36,163 bases of DNA from Caulobacter sp. (GTDB lineage: Bacteria > Pseudomonadota > Alphaproteobacteria > Caulobacterales > Caulobacteraceae). The translations under genes and the position numbers were made by a program. Below are positions 1 to 8,039 of this stretch, piece by piece. Position 1 is the first letter of the stretch; every line of letters begins with the position of its first letter. The notes beneath the pieces are model-generated. The model was not told where the DNA came from and searched no databases. It worked only from the letters and a program-made list of their open reading frames with translations. The stretch covers positions 1-36,163 of the forward strand of contig JAUSPV010000298.1 of assembly GCA_030652755.1 (NCBI GenBank). Reading direction: 5' to 3'.

Positions 1-79
1 TCGGCGAAATGCTCTAGCCCTTGTTTTGACGCATTTTCTGGCGGCGAACCGGTGTCCACTTCGCCGGAAAATGCTCTAG
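1..79. repeat. Intergenic palindromic repeat
   Basis: An imperfect hairpin is visible: GCATTTTC at 31-38 pairs with GAAAATGC at 67-74, and GGCGAA at 43-48 pairs with TTCGCC at 60-65. The phrase ATGCTCTAG occurs at 9-17 and again at 71-79, so the palindrome is framed by a short direct repeat. I recognise this overall pattern as an intergenic element found in many copies in Caulobacterales and related alphaproteobacteria; that part is memory, not a search. It lies beyond the 3' end of pyrC. From 80 to 263 I see no gene. Confidence 0.6.
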
Positions 80-263
80 TCGCTAACGTCTCATCTCGCT
101 GTCGCTGACCGCCGCCATCAATGGCGCCATCAGCGGCGTCAGGACCATATTGCAGTGTCGCGCCATAAGCGGACCTCGACGCGCCAACCCCAAGCAGACG
201 CTCTGACGGTCCGCTCAGGGTGGAAAGCTGCCTTCGGGAGGGCGGCGCCGTCGCCGAGCCAGC

Positions 264-1361
264 CTAAGAGGTCGCCGGACCGGCGTAGCGCCATGCCAGC
301 GCCTCGCCGGCGTGGAACGGAACAATAGTCGAGGCTGGCGTCGTCAAGGTGGCCGGGACGACGCTTGGAGCACGCTCCAGGACCACCGCGCCTGCGTTGA
401 GGGGCAGGCCGTAGAACCGCGGGCCATACTCCGATGCGAAGGCTTCGAGCCGGTCGATGGCGCCTTCCTCATCAAACACCGTCGCATAGCTTTCCAGCGC
501 GAACGGGGCGTTGAAGATGCCGGCGCAGCCGCAGGCGGATTCCTTGTCTCCAGTGGCGTGCGGGGCGGAATCGGTGCCCAGGAAGAACTTGGGCGAGCCG
601 GAAGTGGCGGCCCGTCGCAAAGCCAGCCGGTGCGGCTCCCGCTTGGCGACCGGCAGGCAATAGAAGTGCGGGCGGATGCCGCCATCAAACATGGCGTTGC
701 GATTGATCGTCAGGTGATGAGGCGTGATGGTCGCCGCGAGATTCGGACCGCTCGCCTCCACGAACGCCACCGCCTCCGCCGTGGTGATGTGTTCGAACAC
801 CACCTTCAGCGCCGGAAAGTCCGCGATAAGCCCAGCGAGGGTGCGGTCGATAAAGACGGCCTCACGGTCGAAAATGTCCACATGGCGATCGGTGACCTCG
901 CCGTGGATCAGTAGCGGCATGCCGATGCGCTGCATCACCTCTAGCACGGGGTAGATCGTCCGAATGTCCGTCACCCCGTGGGCGGAGTTGGTAGTAGCGT
1001 GGGCAGGATAGAGCTTGCAGGCGGTGAGCACCCCTTCGGCGAACCCGCGCTTCACCTCAGCCACGTCGATTGTGTCGGTCAGATACCCGGTCATCAGGGG
1101 CGTAAATGCCAGGCCCGGCTCCAGCGCCGCCAGGATACGGTCGCGATAGGTCGCGGCCGCTGCGACGGTCGTGATCGGCGGATCGAGGTTCGGCATGACG
1201 ATGGCCCGCGCGAACTGGCGGGCAGTGTAGTTGACGACGGAGGCCAGCATCGCCCCGTCGCGAAGATGGACATGCCAGTCGTCTGGCCGCCGCAGCACCA
1301 GTCGGGTTCCCGTCGCACCGCCGGGACCGAAGCTGTTGATCGGTCTGCCATCCATCGTCAT
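264..1361 (-). CDS. pyrC: Dihydroorotase, class II (PyrC)
   Basis: Catalyses reversible cyclisation of N-carbamoyl-aspartate to dihydroorotate in pyrimidine synthesis, in the cytoplasm. The 365 residues fit the E. coli PyrC type (about 350). Seen in order: the metal-binding His-x-His in DWHVHLRD (H30, H32), the carbamylated lysine in [12 protein letters not shown] (K116), a metal histidine in LLIHGEVTD, another in FEHITT, and the catalytic aspartate region GTDSAPH. Two ATG codons lie six bases apart (1361 and 1355); I use the first. hisN lies 156 bp upstream on the same strand, probably as a separate unit. Confidence 0.95.
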   Translation of the reverse strand: MTMDGRPINSFGPGGATGTRLVLRRPDDWHVHLRDGAMLASVVNYTARQFARAIVMPNLDPPITTVAAAATYRDRILAALEPGLAFTPLMTGYLTDTIDVAEVKRGFAEGVLTACKLYPAHATTNSAHGVTDIRTIYPVLEVMQRIGMPLLIHGEVTDRHVDIFDREAVFIDRTLAGLIADFPALKVVFEHITTAEAVAFVEASGPNLAATITPHHLTINRNAMFDGGIRPHFYCLPVAKREPHRLALRRAATSGSPKFFLGTDSAPHATGDKESACGCAGIFNAPFALESYATVFDEEGAIDRLEAFASEYGPRFYGLPLNAGAVVLERAPSVVPATLTTPASTIVPFHAGEALAWRYAGPATS

Positions 1362-1436
1362 CGGTGCGATCCCCTAGTCAAATGAACGGTTTGGAGTGTT
1401 ATCAAGATAGGCAACATCGACGGAACGTAGGCGATC

Positions 1437-1490
1437 AAAAAAGGCCAGCAACGGGGCGAGAGCGGCCATTGGTCTCGTGGCCTGAAGCTG
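1437..1490 (-). terminator. Possible terminator after hisN
   Basis: Reading the minus strand downstream of hisN, a short stem (GGCCA / TGGCC, 9-base loop) and a further GGCC are followed by a run of six T (AAAAAA at 1437-1442 on the plus strand). The stem is short and not directly against the T run, so this is a weak call. Confidence 0.3.
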
Positions 1491-1517
1491 GCCTCGCCGG
1501 ACTTTCGAGTTCACATC

Positions 1518-2330
1518 CTAATGCGCCGCTGACCGCTTCAGCGTCACCAGCGCCTCCTCCAGGCAGGCCGGGTCGCCGGCGAAGGCGAACTTGCCGCTGT
1601 CGGTGCGGGCCGGGCGGCCGTACCAGTCGGTGACCACGCCGCCGGCCCCCTGGATCACCGGAATGACCGCCTCGACGTCCCAGACCTGCAGCCCGGTGTC
1701 GAGGGCGAGGTCCATCCTGCCCAGCGCCACCATGGCGTAGCCGTAGGCGTCCAGCCCCAGCCGGGCCAGACGGGCGGCGGCGCGGACCTGGGTCCAGGAG
1801 CCGAGCTCCGGCCCGGTCAGGATCGCCGGGTCGGTGGTGCAGATGACGGCGTCGGTCAGCTTGGGGCAGGGCCGCACGCGCAAGGCGGTTTCGCCGGCGC
1901 GGCTGATCAGGCGCGAGCCCGTGGCGGGACCGCCGATGTAGATCTCTTCGAGATAGGGTTGTCCGATCGAGCCCAGCACCGGCGTTCCGGCGTGGCGCAG
2001 GCCGATCAGCGTGGTCCACAGCGGCAGGCCGGCGATGAAGGCCCGCGTGCCGTCGACGGGATCCAGCACCCAGACAAACTCCGCGTCCGGACGGTCCTCG
2101 CCATACTCTTCGCCGATCACCCCGTGGTCGGGATAGCGCTGCGCGATCAGCGCGCGGATGGCGCGTTCGCCGCCCTTGTCGGCCTCGGTGACCGGGTCGA
2201 AGCCGCCGGCCAGCTTGTTCTCCAGGCCATGGTCGGCCCGGAACAGCGGCAGGATGGCGCCGGCGGCCGCGCGGTTGAGCTCGATCAGGAAGGCGTCGAA
2301 CTCGGCGAGCTTGTCAGGGGAGAGCGTCAT
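1518..2330 (-). CDS. hisN: Histidinol-phosphatase, inositol-monophosphatase type (HisN)
   Basis: A 270-residue member of the metal-dependent inositol monophosphatase superfamily; the closest fit is the HisN branch that removes phosphate from histidinol phosphate in histidine synthesis. The metal-binding motifs are complete: GEEYGED early, then WVLDPVDGTRAF (the DPxDGT signature), and WDVEAVIPVIQGAGG near the C-terminus. I chose the ATG at 2330, which gives a normal family length; an in-frame TTG at 2366 would add 12 unlikely residues. The substrate cannot be read from sequence alone, so related inositol or other sugar phosphatase activity is possible. Confidence 0.85.
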   Translation of the reverse strand: MTLSPDKLAEFDAFLIELNRAAAGAILPLFRADHGLENKLAGGFDPVTEADKGGERAIRALIAQRYPDHGVIGEEYGEDRPDAEFVWVLDPVDGTRAFIAGLPLWTTLIGLRHAGTPVLGSIGQPYLEEIYIGGPATGSRLISRAGETALRVRPCPKLTDAVICTTDPAILTGPELGSWTQVRAAARLARLGLDAYGYAMVALGRMDLALDTGLQVWDVEAVIPVIQGAGGVVTDWYGRPARTDSGKFAFAGDPACLEEALVTLKRSAAH

Positions 2331-2370
2331 GCGGCCACGGTTAGCGGGCCACTCGTCGCTCAACAAGTAC

Positions 2371-2461
2371 TGTCATCCCGGCCGAAGAGCCGGGACCCAG
2401 CACGATGCAGTGCTCCCGCCTCTGGGTCCCGGATCGGCCCTTCGGACCGTCCGGGATGACA
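2371..2461. repeat. Palindromic intergenic element, copy 1
   Basis: A 91-bp imperfect palindrome starting TGTCATCCCGG and ending CCGGGATGACA, with inner arms GCCGGGACCCAG and CTGGGTCCCGG. A second version lies at 6317-6412. It sits between hisN and the XRE regulator gene, both on the minus strand, so it could end transcription of the regulator. The pattern is a known type of dispersed repeat in Caulobacterales. Confidence 0.75.
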
Positions 2462-2483
2462 ACCAGGGGCAAGCAAGTCTTCG

Positions 2484-2870
2484 TCAGGCGGCGTCGGTCT
2501 CGCCGTTAAGCGACTTGGCGAGGTCCAGCAGGCGGCGGCGCGGACGCTCGCCGAGCTGGTAGTAGGCGCGGATCAGATCCAGGGTTTCCTTGCGGGCGAA
2601 CATCTCGCCGCCCTCGTTGGAATCCTGGTTGGCCAGTTCGCGCCGGTCGGCGTCGGACAGGCCGTCGTAGAAGTAGCCGACCGGGACCTCGAGGGCCTCG
2701 GACAGTTGCCAGAGCCGCGAGGCCGAGATGCGGTTGGCGCCGCATTCGTACTTCTGGATCTGCTGAAAACGCACTCCGACCGTGCCGGCCAGCTGCTGCT
2801 GGGTCAGGCCGAGGAGACGGCGACGGCGACGAAGCCGCTTGCCGAGATGAACGTCGATGTCGTTGCCCAT
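2484..2870 (-). CDS. XRE-family transcriptional regulator
   Basis: A 128-residue DNA-binding protein. Residues about 10-65 form an HTH_XRE domain: RLRRRRRLLGLTQQQLA, then VRFQQIQKYECGANRISASRL, typical of Cro/CI-like helices, followed by LWQLSEALEVPVGYFYD. The C-terminal half is a helical tail (ETLDLIRAYYQL, then RRRLLDLAKSL) of the kind seen in short alphaproteobacterial XRE regulators of the PraR type. The ATG at 2870 is well placed. It stands alone, and no target gene can be named from the sequence. The palindromic repeat at 2371-2461 lies just downstream. Confidence 0.85.
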   Translation of the reverse strand: MGNDIDVHLGKRLRRRRRLLGLTQQQLAGTVGVRFQQIQKYECGANRISASRLWQLSEALEVPVGYFYDGLSDADRRELANQDSNEGGEMFARKETLDLIRAYYQLGERPRRRLLDLAKSLNGETDAA

Positions 2871-3061
2871 GGGCTGACGCCCCCGTGTTGTTGCATCTTA
2901 CGGCTGTCCCGGAACGAAACAGCCTGATGTGACATCCGCAAGTCGCGCACCAAGCGATCTGGCCCTGTGGATACCCGCCCGTAAGGGGATCATCCGCCGG
3001 GCGACTGCACGTGCGCTCGACGCGAGCCACGCCAGGACCGCCAGGACCGGGGATGGCGGCC

Positions 3062-3553
3062 CTAGATGTGCGCGACGCTGCTCAGGGTCTCGTCCGGGGC
3101 GATATCGTCGATGCCGCGGCGGCGGGGGCCGAAGTAGTCGGCGGTGCGCACGAACGGACGCGGGCGATAGACCACCGCGTTCAGCCGGTCGATGATCGCC
3201 CGGGCGGTGACCGGCTTGACGATCAGCTCGGTCACACCGGAGTCGCGCGCCTCTTCGACGCGCGGGCGGTCGGCGAAGCCGGTCATCATGATGATCGGCA
3301 GAAACGGGTTGCGGCTGTCGGCGGCGTTGCGGATCAGGCGGGTGAAGTCCACGCCGTCCATCGGCTCCATGCGGAAGTCGACGATGGCCAGGTCGGCCGG
3401 CCAGGTGCGGAGCGCCTCAAGCGCCTCAGAGCCGTCCCGGGCCTCGCGGACGTTGAGGATGCCGATGCCCTTAAGGATGGTGCCGACGATGGTGCGCATG
3501 TGGTCGTTGTCGTCCACAAGCAGCACTTTCAGTTCGCCAAGCCCCAGGTCCAT
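3062..3553 (-). CDS. Single-domain response regulator (CheY-like)
   Basis: A 163-residue receiver protein. The acidic pair D14-D15 (LLVDDND), phosphoacceptor D59 (AIVDFRM), switch residue T91 (IIMMTG) and K113 (IVKPV) are all present, so it should accept a phosphoryl group. About 40 residues after the receiver (YRPRPFVRTADYFGPRRR onward) contain no recognisable output domain. I chose the ATG at 3553 because GAGGA lies just upstream on the minus strand; a TTG at 3571 would add six residues. No histidine kinase is nearby, so the partner is unknown. Confidence 0.85.
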   Translation of the reverse strand: MDLGLGELKVLLVDDNDHMRTIVGTILKGIGILNVREARDGSEALEALRTWPADLAIVDFRMEPMDGVDFTRLIRNAADSRNPFLPIIMMTGFADRPRVEEARDSGVTELIVKPVTARAIIDRLNAVVYRPRPFVRTADYFGPRRRGIDDIAPDETLSSVAHI

Positions 3554-3634
3554 AGCGTCCTCGTCCCGCAAGGCGGCGTTTTGCCGTCCAGCGCTCCCGG
3601 CCGACTTGATAGGGGCCGCATGCCTTCCGAAAGG

Positions 3635-4480
3635 TTACCCCGATCCGGGGACCCGGAAGCCGACCAGCACCGTGGGGTCGAGGTTCCGGTCGCGCCATTT
3701 CAGCCGCCAGCACAGGTGTGGCCCCGTGGCCCGCCCCGTCATGCCGACCGCGCCGATGGCCTGGCCGCGCACGACCCGCTGCCCGGCGGTGACGTCCAGA
3801 CGGGACTGGTGAAGGTAGAAGCTCGTCAGCCCCTGGCCATGGTCGATCATGGTCAGGCCGCCCTCGAAGTGCATCGAAGGCTCGGCGAGCGTCACCAGGC
3901 CGTCGCAGGGCGCGCGGATCACCGATCCGGTTCGCGCCGCCAGGTCGGCGCCGTAGTGCGGGCGCTTGACCTCTCCGTTGAGAATACGCTGGCCGCCGAA
4001 CCGCCCGCTGACCCGCCAGGTCTCCAGGGGCATGTCGAAGCCGGCCGTGAAGGCGTCGCTGTCCCAGCGACTTTCCAGGGCTCTGGCCTTGAGCGCGGAC
4101 TCGCGACGAATGCGGGCCAGCAACGCCGGATCGGTGGGCGAGACCTGGTCCTGCGGCAGGCCGCTGATGCGCTGGATGTCGAAGTCGCCGGGGATGATGT
4201 CCAGCCGTTGCAGGGCGGGCACCTCCGGCGCGTCGATGCGGATTTCGCTCGACACCGGCGCGTCGCGGTCAAAGCCGATGAAGAACCAGCCGGCCTGGGA
4301 GGCCGTCGTGACCCGCTGTCCGTCGAGGAGCACCGGCGCGAGGGGCGTGGTCCTGCCGACGGCGAAGCCGCCCTGGCGATACCGGCCGCTGACCTCAAGA
4401 GGCGGCGGCGGCGCGGAGGCGCAGGCGGGGGTTGCGACGATGGCGGCGCCCAGGCCCGCGAAGAGCTCCCTGCGGTTCAG
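3635..4480 (-). CDS. Exported M23 (LytM-like) peptidase, apparent CTG start
   Basis: A 281-residue M23-fold protein. The M23 domain at about 170-275 has HYGAD (H175, D179), YLHQS (H224) and GPHLCW (H255, C257). The usual second histidine of the HxH motif is a cysteine here. The open frame continues upstream of the first GTG (4333) to an export signal reading NRRELFAGLGAAIVATPAC, which has a twin-arginine start and a lipobox-like cysteine. No ATG, GTG or TTG precedes it in frame, so the best start is CTG at 4480, overlapping the TGA of DUF2093 (CTGA). Likely a periplasmic cell-wall hydrolase or a regulatory M23 protein. It is third in the xseA operon. Confidence 0.75.
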   Translation of the reverse strand: MNRRELFAGLGAAIVATPACASAPPPPLEVSGRYRQGGFAVGRTTPLAPVLLDGQRVTTASQAGWFFIGFDRDAPVSSEIRIDAPEVPALQRLDIIPGDFDIQRISGLPQDQVSPTDPALLARIRRESALKARALESRWDSDAFTAGFDMPLETWRVSGRFGGQRILNGEVKRPHYGADLAARTGSVIRAPCDGLVTLAEPSMHFEGGLTMIDHGQGLTSFYLHQSRLDVTAGQRVVRGQAIGAVGMTGRATGPHLCWRLKWRDRNLDPTVLVGFRVPGSG

Positions 4481-4692
4481 GTGGTCAGGTCCTTCCAGCG
4501 CTGCAGGGCCTCCGCCGGTCCGGCATAGGCTTCCTGGGTCTCGGCGTTCCAGTAGCGCAACGCTTCCAGCGGGATCTTCGCTCCACTGACGGCGCAGAGG
4601 ACGTGGCGGCCCGGCTTCATCACGGCGTACTCGCCGTCGCCGTAATGCAGGACGGCGAGGTCCCGGCTCATGTCGCGATCAAAAGCGTTCAT
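4477..4692 (-). CDS. DUF2093 family protein
   Basis: A 71-residue protein with the hallmarks of DUF2093: AVLHYGDGEYAVMKPG, then VLCAVSGAKIPLEALRYW and QEAYAGP. This family is small, alphaproteobacterial, and commonly next to xseA; no biochemical role is known to me. The ATG at 4692 lies 27 bp from the end of xseA, and the stop codon overlaps the start of the M23 peptidase gene, so the three genes look like one operon. A second in-frame ATG lies at 4671. Confidence 0.85.
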   Translation of the reverse strand: MNAFDRDMSRDLAVLHYGDGEYAVMKPGRHVLCAVSGAKIPLEALRYWNAETQEAYAGPAEALQRWKDLTT

Positions 4693-4719
4693 CCGCCCAA
4701 TGTAGCGAACCGGAGGCGG

Positions 4720-6300
4720 CTAGAACAGATCGCCCTGTCCGGCGGGCGGTGATGAGGGCTTTTTCGGCGCGGGTCGCTGGGCCGACGTCGGCGACGGGGC
4801 GGACGCGGGCGCGCCGTCGATCACCGCCTCGCGGGTGGCGTCCTCGAACAACAGCCGCACGGCGTCTCCGGCCGACAGGTCGCCGCCACGCGGGATCGTC
4901 GACCCGTCCGGCCGGGTCACCAGCACGAAGCCCGGTCGGGGCGGCCGTTTGGGGTTCAGCGTCAGGCGCAGCTTGTCGAGGTTGTCCAGTGTCATCCGGG
5001 CAGCATTTGTCTTGCGACCGATCGCTGCATTGAGCCGCAGGTTGATCTCGTTCAGGCGCGCGGATTGCTGTTCGGTCCGGCGCCCCAGGGCCTCCGGACG
5101 CAGGGCCGCGGCGCTGTGCGCCAGTCGGTCGCCGAGCGTCTCGACCCGGCGGTCCAGCGACGCCCTGAGCCTGTGATCCAGGTCCCTCAGCCGCATCGAA
5201 TGCTGTTCATGCTGCCGAGCCAGCATCGCGGGCCGCAGCGGCGAAGCGATCTGATCCAGTCGCCGCGCCTGCAGGTCGACGTTGCGGCGCAGCCCCATGG
5301 TCAGGTGGCTGGCGGCGTAGTCCAGCCGCTGGCGGGCCATGGCCAGGATGTCCGCCGGCCGGGGCAGGCCGCGCGAGAGGGCGGTCAGCCGCTCGCGCCG
5401 GGTCTCGATCGCCCGGCCGCCGCACTGGTTCAGGCGACGGTCGTAGTCGCTGATCAGCCCCTTGAGCTCGGCCAGGACCGGCGTGGCCATTTCGGCGGCG
5501 GCGGTTGGCGTCGGCGCCCGGCGGTCAGAGACAAAATCGATGAGGGTGGTGTCGGTCTCGTGCCCGACCGCCGAGATCAGCGGGATGGTCCCCTCGGCCA
5601 CCGCGCGGGCCAGGGCCTCGTCGTTGAAGGCCCAGAGGTCCTCCACCGAGCCGCCGCCCCGGGCGACGATCAGGATGTCGGGACGAGGAACCGCGCCGCC
5701 CGGCTCCATGGCGTTGAAGCCCCGGATGGCGGCGGCGACCTGCCCGGCGGCGGCGTCACCCTGGACGACCACCGGCCAGACGACGACGCGGCACGGCCAG
5801 CGGTCGCGGATGCGGTGCAGGATATCGCGGATCACCGCGCCGGTCGGGCTGGTGATCACGCCGATCGTGGCGGGCATGGCGGGCAGGCGCTGCTTGCGCT
5901 CGGCGGCGAACAGCCCCTCGGCGGCCAGCTTCTGCTTGAGGCGTTCGAGCTGGGCCAGCAGGGCCCCGACGCCGGCCGCCTCCATGGTCTCGATGACGAT
6001 CTGGTAGCGCGATCCGGCCGGGAAGGTGGTGATGCGGCCGGTGACGATCACCTCCAGCCCCTGCTCGGGCCGGACCGACAGGCCGCGCACGCCGCCCTTC
6101 CAGACCACGCCGTCAATGGCGGCCTTGTCGTCCTTGAGGGTCAGGTAGACATGGCCGCTGGCGTGGTGGGTGACCTTCGACAACTCCCCGCGCAGCCGCA
6201 CGAAGCCGTAGGCGTCCTCCAGCGTCCGCTTGAGCGCGAACGCCAGCTCCGAGACGGAATAGGCCTGGGCGTTGGACGTGGAGTCGGCGGAATCGGTCAT
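4720..6300 (-). CDS. xseA: Exodeoxyribonuclease VII large subunit (XseA)
   Basis: Large subunit of ExoVII, which with XseB degrades single-stranded DNA to short oligonucleotides. The 526 residues contain an N-terminal OB-fold ([19 protein letters not shown], then LRGELSK and [11 protein letters not shown]), the catalytic core ([49 protein letters not shown]) and a long coiled-coil region with repeated R-x-L-D type segments. It is longer than E. coli XseA (456) because of a Pro/Ala/Ser-rich tail. The ATG at 6300 is preceded by AAGGAACC. No xseB is in the window. Confidence 0.95.
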   Translation of the reverse strand: MTDSADSTSNAQAYSVSELAFALKRTLEDAYGFVRLRGELSKVTHHASGHVYLTLKDDKAAIDGVVWKGGVRGLSVRPEQGLEVIVTGRITTFPAGSRYQIVIETMEAAGVGALLAQLERLKQKLAAEGLFAAERKQRLPAMPATIGVITSPTGAVIRDILHRIRDRWPCRVVVWPVVVQGDAAAGQVAAAIRGFNAMEPGGAVPRPDILIVARGGGSVEDLWAFNDEALARAVAEGTIPLISAVGHETDTTLIDFVSDRRAPTPTAAAEMATPVLAELKGLISDYDRRLNQCGGRAIETRRERLTALSRGLPRPADILAMARQRLDYAASHLTMGLRRNVDLQARRLDQIASPLRPAMLARQHEQHSMRLRDLDHRLRASLDRRVETLGDRLAHSAAALRPEALGRRTEQQSARLNEINLRLNAAIGRKTNAARMTLDNLDKLRLTLNPKRPPRPGFVLVTRPDGSTIPRGGDLSAGDAVRLLFEDATREAVIDGAPASAPSPTSAQRPAPKKPSSPPAGQGDLF

Positions 6301-6316
6301 GCCGGTTCCTTATAGC

Positions 6317-6412
6317 TGTCATCTCGGCCGAAGCGCGCAGCGCGAAGAGCCGGGACCCGGCAGACGCCGCTCACTGGGTCCCGGATCAGCCTCGCGGCTG
6401 TCCGGGATGACA
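6317..6412. repeat. Palindromic intergenic element, copy 2
   Basis: A 96-bp imperfect palindrome starting TGTCATCTCGG and ending CCGGGATGACA, with inner arms GCCGGGACCCGG and CTGGGTCCCGG. It is related to the copy at 2371-2461 but the ends and centre have diverged. It lies between gcrA and xseA, both on the minus strand, and could form a strong hairpin in the gcrA transcript. Confidence 0.75.
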
Positions 6413-6422
6413 GTGATGGGCG

Positions 6423-6947
6423 TCAGATGTAGCGGCGCAGCGAGCGGGCCAGTTCCGTGGCGCCGCCCTTCTTCTTGCCGGGCTGCGGCTGCTGATAGGC
6501 GACCTGGGCGTGTTCACGGCAGTAGGGGCCGTGCTCGCCGTTGCGGCGGCCACAGAAGGTGAAGCCGTCGGTCGAGGGGTCGCCGATCGGCCATTTGCAC
6601 ATGTGGGCGCCCAGCGTCAGCACCGTGGCGCTGCCGGGCTCTTCGATGCGGTGAACCGGCTGGGGCATGGGCACGCTGTTGCCGACGATGACCGGTGCGG
6701 CCGGCTCGGAGACCATGCGGCGCGGCGCGGCCGGGGCGGCGGCGACCGGACGGGCCGGACGCGGGGCCTTGAAGGCGGGGCGGGCCGGCTGCGAGGGCGC
6801 GGCGCGTCCCGACAGGCCCAGGCGGTGAACCTTGCCGATGACCGCGTTGCGGGTCACCCCGCCCAGCTGCTTGGCGATCTGGCTGGCCGACAATCCGTCG
6901 AGCCAGAGTTTCTTGAGAGTCGTAACCCGTTCGTCGGTCCAGCCCAT
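6423..6947 (-). CDS. gcrA: Cell-cycle regulator GcrA
   Basis: A 174-residue protein, almost the same length as C. crescentus GcrA (173). The N-terminal DNA-binding domain is clear (MGWTDERVTTLKKLW, GLSASQIAKQLGG, TRNAVIGKVHRLGL), followed by a Pro/Ala-rich linker and a conserved C-terminal domain with cysteines (HMCKWPIGDP, FCGR, YCREHA). In Caulobacter GcrA binds sigma70 and activates promoters carrying methylated GANTC sites. I chose ATG at 6947; a TTG two codons earlier is less likely. The 5' region holds candidate CtrA, DnaA and CcrM sites. Confidence 0.95.
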   Translation of the reverse strand: MGWTDERVTTLKKLWLDGLSASQIAKQLGGVTRNAVIGKVHRLGLSGRAAPSQPARPAFKAPRPARPVAAAPAAPRRMVSEPAAPVIVGNSVPMPQPVHRIEEPGSATVLTLGAHMCKWPIGDPSTDGFTFCGRRNGEHGPYCREHAQVAYQQPQPGKKKGGATELARSLRRYI

Positions 6948-7049
6948 GATCAACCCTCATCTGCCTGGGAGAGCCTAGACGCCCCCGCGCCGTCGACCCT
7001 ACATTTTGTGTTCGGACCGCTCTCCGAGCTGTCCTGCTACCAGATATCG

Positions 7050-7115
7050 TAAACCTTCTGTTAACCGGCACAATAGGCGCCATCTTGTCTGTCCACAGAT
7101 TCAACATCTTGATTC
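7050..7115. promoter_or_regulatory. Candidate gcrA control region: CtrA site, DnaA-like box, two GANTC
   Basis: TAAA at 7050-7053 and TTAA at 7061-7064 with exactly seven bases between match the CtrA pattern TTAA-N7-TTAA in seven of eight positions, and the right half is followed by C as usual. CTGTCCACA at 7089-7097 matches seven of nine positions of the DnaA box. GATTC at 7098-7102 and 7111-7115 are CcrM (GANTC) methylation sites. In C. crescentus gcrA is known to be repressed by CtrA, activated by DnaA and affected by methylation, so the set fits. The region is shared with the divergent permease gene. Confidence 0.6.
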
Positions 7116-7194
7116 GAGATCGCCGACACCGGTTTCCGTCGGCGATTTTCGCCGGCGCCTTGCACGCACGGCGATGCGGGAGCACCTAGGGGCG

Positions 7195-8016
7195 ATGAAA
7201 GACATGGCCGAAAGCGTCGTTCCGCCGCAGCCCCGCGACTACGCCGGCTTCAACTGGACCGGCTTCGTGACCCTCTACGCCAAGGAGGTCAGTCGCTTCC
7301 GCAAGGTCTGGATGCAGACCCTGGCCGCGCCGGTCGTCACCACGCTCCTCTATATGATGGTGTTCGTGGTCGCGGTGCGCGGCGCCGCGCCGCCGATCCA
7401 CGGGACGCCGTTCTCGGAGTTCGTGGCGCCGGGCCTGATCATGATGGCCATCCTCAACAACGCCTTCGCCAACTCCTCCTCCAGCCTGCTGCAGGCCAAG
7501 ATGATGGGTCTGACGCCGGACTTCCTCACCCCGCCGCTGTCGGCGCTGGAGCAGGTGATGGCCTTCGCCCTGGGCGCCGCCACACGCGGCGTGGTGGTTG
7601 GCGCGGTCACGGCGATCACCATCGCCTTCCTGCCCTTCACCAACCTGGGCGTCGATCACCTGTGGGCGGTGGTCTATTTCAGCGTCGGGGCCTCGTTGAT
7701 CCTGGGTTTCGTCGGCATCGTGACCGGGCTGTGGTCGGAGAAGTTCGACCACCTGTCGGCGATCACCAACTTCCTGATCATGCCGATGACCTTCCTGTCG
7801 GGGACCTTCTACCTCGTCGACCGCCTGCCCGAGCCGTTCCGCACGGCCAGCCATTTCAACCCGTTCTTCTATCTGATCGACGGTTTCCGCTACGGCTTCA
7901 TCGGCCATAGCGACGGCAACCTCATGGCCGGGGTGATCATGGTGGCGGTCCTGAACATCGTGCTCTTCCTGGGGTGCTGGCGCATGTTCGTCGTGGGCTG
8001 GCGTCTGAAGACCTAG
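7195..8016 (+). CDS. ABC-2 type transporter permease
   Basis: A 273-residue inner-membrane protein of the ABC2_membrane family (YadH-like). Segments near AAPVVTTLLYMMVFVVAVRG, GLIMMAILNNAF, RGVVVGAVTAITIAFLPF, VYFSVGASLILGFVGIVTGL, ITNFLIMPMTFLSGTFYLV and a last helix near VLNIVLFLGCWRMF give about six membrane spans. FLSGTFYLVDRLPEPF and the following NPFFYLIDGFRYG are typical of the family signature. I chose ATG 7195, preceded by AGGGGCG; ATGs at 7174 and 7204 are alternatives. No ATPase gene is adjacent, so its partner must be elsewhere and the substrate is unknown. Confidence 0.85.
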   Translation: MKDMAESVVPPQPRDYAGFNWTGFVTLYAKEVSRFRKVWMQTLAAPVVTTLLYMMVFVVAVRGAAPPIHGTPFSEFVAPGLIMMAILNNAFANSSSSLLQAKMMGLTPDFLTPPLSALEQVMAFALGAATRGVVVGAVTAITIAFLPFTNLGVDHLWAVVYFSVGASLILGFVGIVTGLWSEKFDHLSAITNFLIMPMTFLSGTFYLVDRLPEPFRTASHFNPFFYLIDGFRYGFIGHSDGNLMAGVIMVAVLNIVLFLGCWRMFVVGWRLKT

Positions 8017-8039
8017 GGTCGGTGGTTGGGGGGATTGGC

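Noticed and set aside
3011-4528. 505-residue open frame on the plus strand
   Set aside because: It runs antisense through the response regulator and M23 genes, both with recognisable motifs.
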